A stretch of DNA of 64,000 nt from the NCBI RefSeq assembly GCF_000427095.1, contig NC_021487.1:1731443-1795442 (forward strand). Reading direction: 5' to 3'. This DNA is from Chthonomonas calidirosea T49 (GTDB taxonomy: Bacteria; Armatimonadota; Chthonomonadetes; Chthonomonadales; Chthonomonadaceae). Both the position numbers and the translations under genes were made by a program. Under the pieces are notes generated by a model. It was not told the origin of the DNA, made no database searches, and saw only the letters and a list, made by a program, of their open reading frames with translations. Below, piece by piece: positions 16,836 to 26,047 of the stretch. Position 1 is the first letter of the stretch. Each line of letters starts with the position of its first letter.

Positions 16836-19800
16836 CTACGGCACCTTGAAACTAACCGGTTGTTGAGGAGGTGCCGAGATATTTCCGCTCTTGTCAATGG
16901 CGCGCACAATGTAGAGGTAGGTAGGGCCAGAGCGGACATTGTAATCGGTGAAGCTCGTAGGTGGAGTTCCGCCGTTACCAGGCAATACGGCCAGTTGGAT
17001 GTAGTTAGGTAGCGCGTTATTGGTCGGCTGAATGGCACGATATACCACATAGCCTCCTGCACCGCTGGCAGGTGCTGTCCAACTAAGCCTGGCTGCACGC
17101 TGCGCGGCGTCGTAGCTCACCGAAACATTCTGAGGAGGATCGGCCTTTACCTTGAAGGCCGACCCATCCATCGGATGCGCGGGAAAGGAACGGTTATCGT
17201 CTTGATCCACGGCAACCACCGTGTATTCATAGGTCACCTCGGGCTCGGCGCTCGTATCTACAAATTCCACGGGTTCGGTAGTGCCAGATGGCACATCTAC
17301 TTCACCGATCTGTGTGTAGTTCTTGAGATCGAAAAACCCAAGCAGAGCGGGATCTATGTTAACTATCTTTGAGACCCCACCCTCTGCGACCTCACCTTTG
17401 AAGAGTTGGCTAAGCGCAAGCGCGGGTGACTGCTGTTGCCTTACTCCGAAACGACTGGACGCCGCGAAAGCGACTTGTGCCTTCTGATCGTTCGCTATAA
17501 GGTTTTTACCGGCGAACACAGACGCAGCATGCACTTGCTGAAGCTTAACGTTAAGGTTTTGGATGTGGGTTGCCGCGGAGGTGGTTGGAGTAGAGGCTGC
17601 CGGCGTGGTCGTTATGAAAGGCTTCACGGTGATGAAGGGTTTTGCAGGTGCCACTGACCCTGTGGTAGGACGCGATTGGCTGGAACTAGTGGCCGGGGCC
17701 ACAAGGCCTGCATGATGGAACACCTCGCCCAAATTTTTGAGTGTCCCCAGGTTGACGGTTACGGTTGAGGGAACCGCCTGGCGGTAGACCAAGAACTTCA
17801 CCACCTCTTCGTTGGGTGGGTTAGGCACCACGGCTAGGGTCACCTTGCCCTCTTCATTGGCCACCACTTTTTGCAGAACGGGGGTGCTAGGAGGCTGTGT
17901 GGAGGGCACACGAAATTGAATCACGGTAGGTTGGGCGCTTGCAATGCCCCATCGGGTCACAGCTTCCACTCGATAGGCGTAGTAAGTAGCACGGCTTCGG
18001 GGCATTGGGTCGGTAAACTGAGTCTGGTCGGTCTCGCCAAGCAGCTTCCAATCTAACGGGGCTGATATCGATACAATCGGCACGTACTTAGCGATTATCT
18101 GCCCGTTGGCACCAAAAATGTTACTGTTTGACCGAACATACAGAAACGGCTTGCGATTCTGAGCCTGTGCCTTTGTGAGAGGCAATGGACGTTGCAGAGG
18201 TGCGAGCCCACCTTTAAAAGTGATACTTTGCGAGCCAGGGGGCGGTGGCGGGCCGGCCGGAGCCGCAGCCTGTGTGTTGGGCGGGAAGTAGCCGGTGAGG
18301 CTGGCACGGTAGATGCGATAGCGCATGCCCTTGGTGGTGTTGACCGCCGACCAGGTTAGGGTAACACTGCCACCGATATCGGCGGGCAGAGCGTCCGAGA
18401 AATCTTGGAGGTTTATTATGGTAGAATGGGGTGTTGTTAACCCGACAACCTGCTTAGACTGAATCGCCAGCAGAGTTGATGGCACTCCTGTTCGTTTATT
18501 GGCATTGGTACGATTGATGCGAAAGTTCGGAGGCGCCAGCCCCAGAGCCCTGGGATCGCACAGATACCGAGAACGCTGTTGCATCTCCGCCGTTTGAGCG
18601 CTCTTGGTGAAAGACGCCTTTAGGTTGGCCGGGCCGGGCGGCGCGACCCCGAGGGGAACCGCCACCACGTTGGTGGCAGCAGGCGTGGAATCGCGTAGGT
18701 TTGCCGGGTAATCGGCGGTCACTAGGTAGCGGTAGTAGTGATCTGGAACAATGGTAGTATCGGTAAAAGTAAGAACAACCTTCTGAGCCACGCTTTGAAT
18801 GCTCGCGGTATCTACCCCTGCTGCCGCTAACTCTTTCCACGTCTCAAGGCCAGATAGAACAAAGCCTTTCTGCCCCGGTGCCGCATGACCGATCTGCATC
18901 ATGATTTTTGGCGCCAGTTTCTGCTGGCCATTTTGGAGGTTGGCGTGGAACTTTTGGAGCTTCGCTCCAGCTAAGAGCTCTATGACCCGAGCGGGAGGAG
19001 CACTGTCCTGCCCATACGGCTGACCTTGAATAGGCTGAGGCGTAAGCAGCTGCGGAGGTGCATTTGGCTGCTCGGTGTCTATGCGAAAGATGCGATAAAC
19101 GGGGGAACCCACCGCGTCATTTGGGGACCTGTTCCAAAGTACCACTACTACTGGTTTTTCAAGTGACACTACTATTTGTCCAATCGGAGTTGTTATTCGT
19201 CCTTCGGCAATTAGAGACGCTTGCGCGCCGGTAACCGGGGACGGAGTGCGCCAGTCCTCCATATTCATCTGTACCGTGGTGGGTTGGCTTACCCGACCAA
19301 AGGCGTCCGTCAAGGTGATCTTATAGGTAAGCGGCTCGATAGGGGCATTGTCGTCCGTGAAAGTGATGAGCGAGGGAGTTCGCGAACCATTGGCGTTCTG
19401 ATAGCTCACCATGATCGGATGGTCGTTAATTTTGACTCCTTGCGGATGCGCTTTGTCGATACGCCACACAACGTAGGCGCCCGTCACCAAGGTCTTCATA
19501 ACGTTCACTGGCGGGTCCGTCCAGTGAAACGCCACGGAGTGAACGCCGGTTTGAATGGGCGCCTCCACGTCAGGGGCTGGAGGTTGAGGATCCTTGCCCA
19601 CCGTAATGGTCACGGTGGCAACATCGTTAGGACTTTCAGTGCCCTTATCATCTATAGCGCGCAGCGCGTAGGTGATCTGCTGCCCGTTCTGCACGTTTTG
19701 ATCGGTGTAAGACATCCCGAGCGCATCGGCAAGCGATGGATTGACGAGCGCGGCAAGTTGAAGCTGCTGACGCCGCCGTATGGTCTCCTCTTCAGGGGTT

Positions 19801-20357
19801 AGTTTTCTTCCTGGAGGCAACGGCTGCGGGTTGAGCTGCCCGTTCCCTTTCCGAAACATGAGAGTATGGTAGCGTTGCAGCGCTTGCGGCACAGCAATGA
19901 TCGGCGTTTTGCCCTGATGCAGCTTCCATAGCTGTGGTGCCGTGAGCGCGCTCTGCTGCTTTAGCACGGTGCCGTAGGCCTTGAAAGCCTCACGGCTGAC
20001 ATGCGTGGTATCCCGTGGAAGGGCTTTCTGGAAAAAGCCCGCCTGTGGCAGACCGCCAGCAACTTGCACCGGCCTCCGTAAGACCGTCACTATCTCAGGC
20101 TTAAGGGTACCAGGCTTCGTTGTGATCGGCTGCGTGTTAACTTTGGTTCGTTGCCCGTTCACAATGCGATAAAGGTTATAGCCACCCGGTGCCAACCAGC
20201 TATCAATGGTAACCCATCGAAGGCGCACTTCCGGCTTGGTGTTGGGGTTGGCCGTGGCCGCCATTAGCGACACGGTATCTGCACGAACCTGCCAACCGGC
20301 AAGTCCCACAAAAGCGAATAGAGCGAGCATGGTATGGGCATGTAAAGGTTTTCTCAT
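16836..20357 (-). CDS. Large secreted protein with fibronectin type III-like repeats
   Basis: A 1173-aa protein with a clear signal peptide (MRKPLHAHTMLALFAFVGLA...ADTV). It carries at least four fibronectin-III-like modules. Repeating signs are YNLYRI near residue 60, YVVWRIDKAHP, TYYAYRVEAVTRWG, YEYTVVAVDQDDNRS and, at the end, TYLYIVRAIDKSGNIS with PPQNVSVSYDAAQRAARLSW. The linkers are Gln/Pro-rich and low in complexity. A GGAGG eight bases before the ATG confirms the start. No catalytic domain is seen. Such arrays are usually surface or matrix proteins. It lies 40 bases downstream of the 1068-aa putative barrel protein, suggesting co-export or co-assembly. Confidence 0.8.
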   Translation of the reverse strand: MRKPLHAHTMLALFAFVGLAGWQVRADTVSLMAATANPNTKPEVRLRWVTIDSWLAPGGYNLYRIVNGQRTKVNTQPITTKPGTLKPEIVTVLRRPVQVAGGLPQAGFFQKALPRDTTHVSREAFKAYGTVLKQQSALTAPQLWKLHQGKTPIIAVPQALQRYHTLMFRKGNGQLNPQPLPPGRKLTPEEETIRRRQQLQLAALVNPSLADALGMSYTDQNVQNGQQITYALRAIDDKGTESPNDVATVTITVGKDPQPPAPDVEAPIQTGVHSVAFHWTDPPVNVMKTLVTGAYVVWRIDKAHPQGVKINDHPIMVSYQNANGSRTPSLITFTDDNAPIEPLTYKITLTDAFGRVSQPTTVQMNMEDWRTPSPVTGAQASLIAEGRITTPIGQIVVSLEKPVVVVLWNRSPNDAVGSPVYRIFRIDTEQPNAPPQLLTPQPIQGQPYGQDSAPPARVIELLAGAKLQKFHANLQNGQQKLAPKIMMQIGHAAPGQKGFVLSGLETWKELAAAGVDTASIQSVAQKVVLTFTDTTIVPDHYYRYLVTADYPANLRDSTPAATNVVAVPLGVAPPGPANLKASFTKSAQTAEMQQRSRYLCDPRALGLAPPNFRINRTNANKRTGVPSTLLAIQSKQVVGLTTPHSTIINLQDFSDALPADIGGSVTLTWSAVNTTKGMRYRIYRASLTGYFPPNTQAAAPAGPPPPPGSQSITFKGGLAPLQRPLPLTKAQAQNRKPFLYVRSNSNIFGANGQIIAKYVPIVSISAPLDWKLLGETDQTQFTDPMPRSRATYYAYRVEAVTRWGIASAQPTVIQFRVPSTQPPSTPVLQKVVANEEGKVTLAVVPNPPNEEVVKFLVYRQAVPSTVTVNLGTLKNLGEVFHHAGLVAPATSSSQSRPTTGSVAPAKPFITVKPFITTTPAASTPTTSAATHIQNLNVKLQQVHAASVFAGKNLIANDQKAQVAFAASSRFGVRQQQSPALALSQLFKGEVAEGGVSKIVNIDPALLGFFDLKNYTQIGEVDVPSGTTEPVEFVDTSAEPEVTYEYTVVAVDQDDNRSFPAHPMDGSAFKVKADPPQNVSVSYDAAQRAARLSWTAPASGAGGYVVYRAIQPTNNALPNYIQLAVLPGNGGTPPTSFTDYNVRSGPTYLYIVRAIDKSGNISAPPQQPVSFKVP

Positions 20358-20396
20358 TTTTGTTCCTCCTTCTCTTGATGGATTTAAGCGCCATAG

Positions 20397-23300
20397 CTAG
20401 AACGTGAAGGTGTAGCCTACATCTAGGTTGCCCCCCACGGTGCCAACCCCGGGAAGATCAACGCTCACACCTGCGTTGAGATCTCCCGAAGCCGTTAGCT
20501 GATCATTTTGGTACTGTATGCCAAGAGCTCCGTTCAGGTAGGCCGAAAGGCCTGCACTCACGGTTGCGAAAACGATATGGGCAGAGAGCTCAATCGAAGC
20601 GCTGGCGCCTGCGGCTACGAACCCTCCGAAAGTTAACCCGTTGTTGTAGCCTATGCTGACATAGGCTTTGAAATAGGCACTAGCGCTCACATCGTAGTCG
20701 AGCGTAATGCCCCAACCTACGCTGCCGCTTGAGTGAAATCCCGCTTCAACATCTAGCGCTGCGGCAAAGGAGAAGCTGTCATTGGTGTGGTCTATATCAA
20801 CAGCCGCTTTCACCGATGCAAAATTCAGGAGATCAATCTCGATGGGATTGTCTATCTGCAATTGATACTGACCCACATCCGCGTGGATTGGCCCTCCTAA
20901 GTGCAGGTATTGGGTATTCGGGTCAATATGCAGCACAATCTGCCCACCCGCATGAATGATCTTATGATCACGTGATGGGATGTTGATATCGGCGGCCAAA
21001 GAGGCCTGGAAGGTCGCAGCAGAGGGATTTATATAGATATCCCCAATCAGCACCCTATCGTGCTTAGATGGATCGGCGGGTATATGATTATTATCAACAG
21101 GATCCAGCAGGTAGCCGTTGCCGTGCAGATCGATAACGAGCGGATTTGTGGAAACTGTGAGGGTAAAGTCGCCCCAAAAGGTGTTCTGATCCATTGTTTC
21201 CAAGCGGATACCGGCGCAGAATATCCAGCTAGTTTGTCCGTTGGCAATCTCTTGATCAGATAGAGGTACAAGCTGGTCAACCTTGGGAATGCCGCTTGTC
21301 ACCCCGTTGGCAGATTTTACGTTGTGACCAATCGCTCCCATAAATCCCCCAAGGCCCAACCCAGAACTGCCCAGGGGAATGGGCTGAGGCAGTTGAATAC
21401 CAGCTCCCACAAACCAGGCATGCTTAGCGACGAGAAATTCCGCTTGAAAGCCCGTTCCGGAGCCCAGACATTCCAGGGTTAGAGAAACCTGGCCGTCGAG
21501 ATAGCTATCGTTGTAGCCATGCGGCGGATCGGGTTTATGAAAATCCACCTGGCCGCTAACATGGACTAGATGTTGGATCTCGCAGTCCACAGCGATGGAG
21601 CCCAGGCTAGGTGGCCCATGTTGGTAAAACTTGATTCCGTCGAAGTTGCCCTGAACAGAGATGGGCAGATCACCAGAAAGCTTCACGTTGCCGGTAAGTC
21701 CAATCCACATCCCTTTCTGTTGATCCGTTCCAAAACCCAATTGACGTATCTCGAGCTCTGCGGGGCCCAGGCTGATGTCGTAAGGGTTGTTCAGGTTGAG
21801 CCAAGCGCCGCCCAGTTGGAAGTGGCCATCGCTGCCAACTTCAAGGTCTGTGAGGTCGAGCGTCGCATTGCTAAGCACGCTAGCATTGCCGTTAAACTGT
21901 ATTTGACCGGTTAGCGCAAAAATCCATTTGTCATTTGGTTGCTTTTCGACCTTGCCCTGTGAGATGTGAAGAGAACAAGGGAAGTCTTGGGACTGGATCG
22001 TTTGATCGGCTTCTATGGCCAAGCTAACGTCGCCGGTGTTCGAAAAGGAACCCGACAGGCCCAGATTTCCCCCAAGGCTAGGCAGTTTCATATTCCCATC
22101 GAACCGACAGTCTTGGATCCGGTTGTGGCCTATATCGAACGCAAGGTCATTGAGGGTGATATTCACTGAGCCCACCTTATCAACGTTCACGTTATTGAGG
22201 CTTACAGCGCCACTAACCCCATTTTGGTCTATGTAGAAGTTCTGCACCTGCACCTTGGCGGGCTGGCCATTATTCTGAAAGGCGCTTGGCAGCGTGAGGG
22301 TCGCCTGTTGAATAAAGATGCCGCGCCAACTGGCAGGAAGGGGCTGCCCAGTAGCCGGATCTTTCTCTGCAGGGTCGCCTTTTGTGGAGGAAAAATCCAC
22401 AACTACGGTGCTTCCTGTCGGAAGGGTGAGCCCCAGGCCGTTCCAAGTGAGATCGATCTCCTGCGGTAGTTGGACGCTCGCAAACAGATTATCCCCGCCC
22501 ACACCGCAGTTAGAGGTGCCGATATGTCTGTTTAGAGCCACTGCCCGATCTTCTGGCAGCATGGCGTTAGCGAAGTTGTAGGACAGTTTGACGTTTGGGA
22601 TGGTGGCCGAAGTGTTGTTTGTGGTCGATAGGCTGGGCGGCAAGGTGATATCGCAAGTGAGGCTCACGGTTTGCGGCTGACTATTCTTCATACTGAACTG
22701 GGCCGACGTAACAGTAAGCCCAAACCCCATCGGCTGTGCTAAGGGAATGTAGATGTTGGCATTGTTGAGCGAGGCGTTAAAGCTCACCAAACCGTCCTGG
22801 TCTATGCTGACGTTTTGGGCATCGAGCGTGAGGGGGGCCTCGTCTTGCGTGACGATATCGGGCAGGTTCACCGCGATGGTCGCAGAGGGAATGGTTAATG
22901 TGAACTCATCTGGCTTGTTGCTGCCCGACGCGTAGTGATGATAGTGCAGATTCATCGGAGAGGCTTGTACAGTACAACCGGGAAGTTTAATGCCCCCGGC
23001 CGATGTGTCCTTCGTCAAGGAAGCATTCTGCGCATCTATCGTGATCTCGCCATTTTCCGACAAACTCACCGTGCTCTGCAACTGCAGTTTGGGCGCATTG
23101 CCGTTGCTATCCCGAAACGGCAGAATGGCGGCAAAAGCCCCACCGCTTAGCTGCAAGCTGGGCGTTGGTTGCAGGACAAAGGCTAGCTTCGTTCCAATCC
23201 CAATCGAAAGCCCAACCCCACTGCCAAAGATATTGGGAACATCCTGCTCATTGTTGAACACATAGGTGAGGCCGTTGGCGCGCCCAGAGCTATCTACCGA

Positions 23301-23603
23301 AACGTGGCTGAAAGGAACGTTGGGTATCGGTGGCAAGGTGGTGCTTCCCACGCGAATCACCACGGATCCCGTGCCCGCCAGGTTGTCCGGCGCTTGGGAC
23401 GTATAGGTGATGTTATTCATCACCACCGACACGGGGTCGGAATTGCCATGAACCCCTAAAAAGACGAGCTGTTGAGGGGGAGCGGCCAGAGTAGTCTCTG
23501 GCGCTCCCCAGGCAAGCTGGCAAAGGAGCAGGAGCGAGGCGAGTGCTATGCTTCCCTGCCAGCCTATGGTATGGAGGATTATTTTTTGTTTGCGCATGTC
23601 CAT
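20397..23603 (-). CDS. Large exported beta-rich protein, putative outer-membrane barrel at the C-terminus
   Basis: A 1068-aa protein with a signal peptide (IALASLLLLCQLAWGA). The central 700 residues are repeated beta segments with a recurring pattern (IDQNGVSGAVSLNNVNV, LTDLEVGSDGHFQLGGAWL, SLSENGEITIDAQNA), somewhat like AsmA/TamB-type or DUF-only repeat proteins. The last about 140 residues alternate polar and hydrophobic residues (FKAYVSIGYNN, GGFVAAGASASIELSA, ASGDLNAGVSV). They end in DVGYTFTF; a terminal Phe on an amphipathic strand is the standard signature of outer-membrane barrels. The start is either of two ATGs six bases apart, both served by AGGAG. I do not recognise a named family. 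Confidence 0.75.
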   Translation of the reverse strand: MDMRKQKIILHTIGWQGSIALASLLLLCQLAWGAPETTLAAPPQQLVFLGVHGNSDPVSVVMNNITYTSQAPDNLAGTGSVVIRVGSTTLPPIPNVPFSHVSVDSSGRANGLTYVFNNEQDVPNIFGSGVGLSIGIGTKLAFVLQPTPSLQLSGGAFAAILPFRDSNGNAPKLQLQSTVSLSENGEITIDAQNASLTKDTSAGGIKLPGCTVQASPMNLHYHHYASGSNKPDEFTLTIPSATIAVNLPDIVTQDEAPLTLDAQNVSIDQDGLVSFNASLNNANIYIPLAQPMGFGLTVTSAQFSMKNSQPQTVSLTCDITLPPSLSTTNNTSATIPNVKLSYNFANAMLPEDRAVALNRHIGTSNCGVGGDNLFASVQLPQEIDLTWNGLGLTLPTGSTVVVDFSSTKGDPAEKDPATGQPLPASWRGIFIQQATLTLPSAFQNNGQPAKVQVQNFYIDQNGVSGAVSLNNVNVDKVGSVNITLNDLAFDIGHNRIQDCRFDGNMKLPSLGGNLGLSGSFSNTGDVSLAIEADQTIQSQDFPCSLHISQGKVEKQPNDKWIFALTGQIQFNGNASVLSNATLDLTDLEVGSDGHFQLGGAWLNLNNPYDISLGPAELEIRQLGFGTDQQKGMWIGLTGNVKLSGDLPISVQGNFDGIKFYQHGPPSLGSIAVDCEIQHLVHVSGQVDFHKPDPPHGYNDSYLDGQVSLTLECLGSGTGFQAEFLVAKHAWFVGAGIQLPQPIPLGSSGLGLGGFMGAIGHNVKSANGVTSGIPKVDQLVPLSDQEIANGQTSWIFCAGIRLETMDQNTFWGDFTLTVSTNPLVIDLHGNGYLLDPVDNNHIPADPSKHDRVLIGDIYINPSAATFQASLAADINIPSRDHKIIHAGGQIVLHIDPNTQYLHLGGPIHADVGQYQLQIDNPIEIDLLNFASVKAAVDIDHTNDSFSFAAALDVEAGFHSSGSVGWGITLDYDVSASAYFKAYVSIGYNNGLTFGGFVAAGASASIELSAHIVFATVSAGLSAYLNGALGIQYQNDQLTASGDLNAGVSVDLPGVGTVGGNLDVGYTFTF

Positions 23604-23623
23604 CCTCTCCTGTGAAAGGGTTA

Positions 23624-24805
23624 CTATTTTGATTGAGTTGAACTACCCTCTGCGGACGAACCGTCCGCGTGGGAAATAAAGTGAACCACGTCCCCGACCT
23701 GAAATCCGCTGCCGCTATCCGCCGCCAAGATCGCGATATGGTCGCGCACCTCCACAATGTGCGCTTGCCCAGCCTCCACATCCTTCGTGCGCCCGATCAC
23801 CGTCTGCGTATCGGGGTCTACGACGGCATGTCCGGGGTGCAAAATGTCGAGCTTGTCGCCTACCTGTAGGCCCGCGTCGCTTCCCGCATTTAGATAGAGG
23901 TCTTGGGAGTTGTTGTCGCCCATCTCGATATCGGCGATGCGCCCTTCCCACGGCACTGCCTGCATGCGATTGCAGATAAACAGCACGGCTTGGGCGATGG
24001 CACGCCGCACGGCCTCTCCAAGAGGGGTGTTGCTGACGGCTTCCATGGTGAGGCCTACATCTCCTTTGTTATAAGAGATGGCGGTGCCGCTGGCAGTAGC
24101 ACGTCCTACGGCATGAACCGAATCGATCACCTCCCCGGTAGCCACATCGTACAGACGCACGTCAATGCCCACCATGGCGGTGGAATGCCCTGTGGAGAGC
24201 CCAAGTGCTCTCCCTAAAACCCCTCCCGCCCCCACGCTCGACTCCTCGAAGGAGTACTCGGTGACGGCTCCACGTATCAGAGCCTGTGCTCCTAAAAGCT
24301 GACCGGTTTTGGGCGCTGAGTTGGGGTTTACCCCTCCGCTCGCCCCCAGCTGCTGCTCAGACTGGATGTCTTGTAAGGCGCTGCGCTCTAACACCACAAA
24401 GCGCTTGCTGTCGATAAGCGCCGTGGTCAGCATCTCCGTTAGCCCCGTGCCAAAATCGGTGGGAGGCGGTATCTGCACGCTTGTGGTGGTAACGCTGCCT
24501 CCATTCGAGGTGGGAGCGGTGTACGAGGTGGCTGTTACCTTGACATCCATATTCATCACGCCAATGCGCTTCCGAGGCCCATAATAGGGAGGAAGCTTCC
24601 GTAACGCTTCCATGAGCGCACGATTCTCTTTTTGCAGCTTTTTTGCCGAAGAGGCCTCCTGCTTGTTGTCCGTATTTTGCCCCTGCGTGCTCTCTTGCCC
24701 CGCAGGCTTGCCCGAATCATCGGTTCCCTGGGCCGCACAACTCGGCCAACAGCAGCTTACGAACACGCAGAGCAATAGCCCCAATAGAGCGCTTTTTCTG
24801 TTCAT
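23624..24805 (-). CDS. CsgG-family protein with a FlgT-like C-terminal domain
   Basis: About 393 aa. The signal peptide (MNRKSALLGLLLCVFVSCCWP) ends near a cysteine and may be lipid-modified. After a polar, coiled segment the CsgG fold runs from about residue 75 (RIGVMNMDVKVTA). It includes LTEMLTTALIDSKRFVVLER, QLLGAQALIRGAVTEYSF and VGIDVRLYDVATGEVIDSV, the typical CsgG blocks. The last 90 residues (LNAGSDAGLQVGDKLDIL and FQVGDVVHFIS) resemble the FlgT/Curli-associated C-terminal domain. CsgG forms an outer-membrane secretion pore for curli; the wider family also includes non-pore lipoproteins. The ATG at 24805 is chosen because the upstream extension lacks signal features. It is the first gene of the exported-protein block. 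Confidence 0.88.
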   Translation of the reverse strand: MNRKSALLGLLLCVFVSCCWPSCAAQGTDDSGKPAGQESTQGQNTDNKQEASSAKKLQKENRALMEALRKLPPYYGPRKRIGVMNMDVKVTATSYTAPTSNGGSVTTTSVQIPPPTDFGTGLTEMLTTALIDSKRFVVLERSALQDIQSEQQLGASGGVNPNSAPKTGQLLGAQALIRGAVTEYSFEESSVGAGGVLGRALGLSTGHSTAMVGIDVRLYDVATGEVIDSVHAVGRATASGTAISYNKGDVGLTMEAVSNTPLGEAVRRAIAQAVLFICNRMQAVPWEGRIADIEMGDNNSQDLYLNAGSDAGLQVGDKLDILHPGHAVVDPDTQTVIGRTKDVEAGQAHIVEVRDHIAILAADSGSGFQVGDVVHFISHADGSSAEGSSTQSK

Positions 24806-24882
24806 CTTCGCTACCTGACCTCCAAGGGTTCTGAATAGCTTGTTGGGTTGGTTCAGGCCCGTTTCCGCGGCCTTACACGTCC

Positions 24883-24919
24883 ATTTTAACAACCGATCGT
24901 CAAAAAAACGTCAAAAAAG
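24883..24919 (-). promoter_or_regulatory. Probable promoter region of the CsgG block with tandem repeat
   Basis: On the minus strand, two tandem 11-base units of the form TTTTTTGACG (rc of 24898-24919) precede TAAAAT (rc of 24883-24888), a good -10. Each repeat contains TTGACG, but the spacings to the -10 are 9 and 20, neither ideal. The tandem repeat could bind a regulator or act as an UP element. Confidence 0.35.
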
Positions 24920-24935
24920 TGGGGTTTTGGGGTGT

Positions 24936-26036
24936 TTAGCAAAAAATTTTTTTTGGCAGCAACTCTTGATACAACGCTAAGTGGCGAGCAACCATTCGAT
25001 CCGCCGTGTAAAGAGCCGTCGCCCTTCGAAATGCGGCTTCAATCGCGTGCTCCCGCCCTGCGGGATCGGCCAACAACTCCCCGATGGCCTCCGCTAAAGC
25101 AACCGCATCTCCCGGTGGAACTAATCGGCCACAGCGACCTCCATCCAACGTCTCCATCAACCCTCCAACAGCGGTCGCCACAATCGCTTTTCTGGCAAAC
25201 ATGGCCTCTATGGCTACAATTCCTTGCCCCTCCTCGCGCGAAGGGATCACCACGAGATCGGCCGCCGCATAAAGGGGTTCCACCGACGGCAGCGGCCCCA
25301 GTAACCTCACATGCTTCAAAGAGGAGGCCTGTTGAGCCAACGATGCTCGCTCCGGGCCATCGCCGGCAATGACCACCAGGGGTGGCACGGGTTGATTGGC
25401 AAGCCGCTGGGCCGCGACCAGGAGAACGTCAAACCCTTTCTCCTGCGAAAGCCGCCCGACGGATGCAACAACAGGACGATCCAACGGCAGGCTCAGCTGC
25501 GCTCTCGCCTCCTTACGGGAGGGCAGCTGTAAAAACGGCGTAGGGTCAATTCCGTTTGGGATCACCTCAATCCATTGGGAGGGAATGCCGACTGCCTCCG
25601 CGGTGCGTGCCACAGCCTCCGACACGGCGATGATGCGGCTTGCACGCTTGGCAGCCCACTGGAAAAAGAGCCGCTGGGGCGCGCTCAATCGAGGTATTAG
25701 GTTATGCAAGGTAAACACGAAGGGGAGTTGGGCGCGCCACGTGGCTGGTGCCGTTAACAGAGCCGCCCATAGCCCATGCGCATGAACGATGTGTGGCGCC
25801 TGCATCTGCAACCATCGGGTAAGCTGGAACACGGTTCGGATGTGCGCTGGCGGGCTTTGACGTACACTGAACGCCATGGGGTACTGTGGCACAGAGAGAC
25901 CTTCCACCATAAAATCGGGAGGCGCTAACAGCAACGGCTCCCAGCCCGCTTGCTGCAAACCGGAAATCAGTGTGTGTAGATGACGGCGAATGCCTCCCAC
26001 CGCCGGACGCGTAACCAGCGCGATGCGTGTGGGCAT
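24936..26036 (-). CDS. Glycosyltransferase family 4 (GT-B fold)
   Basis: A 366-aa protein with the GT-B layout. The N-terminal half is an acceptor domain (TRPAVGGIRRHLHTLISGL, HIVHAHGLW). The C-terminal donor half has SVGRLSQEKGFDVLL and the E-X7-E motif in EGQGIVAIEAMFA. It transfers an activated sugar, probably in capsule or glycolipid synthesis; the substrate is unknown. The ATG lies 11 bases after the moxR stop, so it shares that transcript. The final codons (PKKIFC) contain an A8T6 run prone to base errors. Confidence 0.93.
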   Translation of the reverse strand: MPTRIALVTRPAVGGIRRHLHTLISGLQQAGWEPLLLAPPDFMVEGLSVPQYPMAFSVRQSPPAHIRTVFQLTRWLQMQAPHIVHAHGLWAALLTAPATWRAQLPFVFTLHNLIPRLSAPQRLFFQWAAKRASRIIAVSEAVARTAEAVGIPSQWIEVIPNGIDPTPFLQLPSRKEARAQLSLPLDRPVVASVGRLSQEKGFDVLLVAAQRLANQPVPPLVVIAGDGPERASLAQQASSLKHVRLLGPLPSVEPLYAAADLVVIPSREEGQGIVAIEAMFARKAIVATAVGGLMETLDGGRCGRLVPPGDAVALAEAIGELLADPAGREHAIEAAFRRATALYTADRMVARHLALYQELLPKKIFC

Positions 26037-26047
26037 GGCACGCGCCC

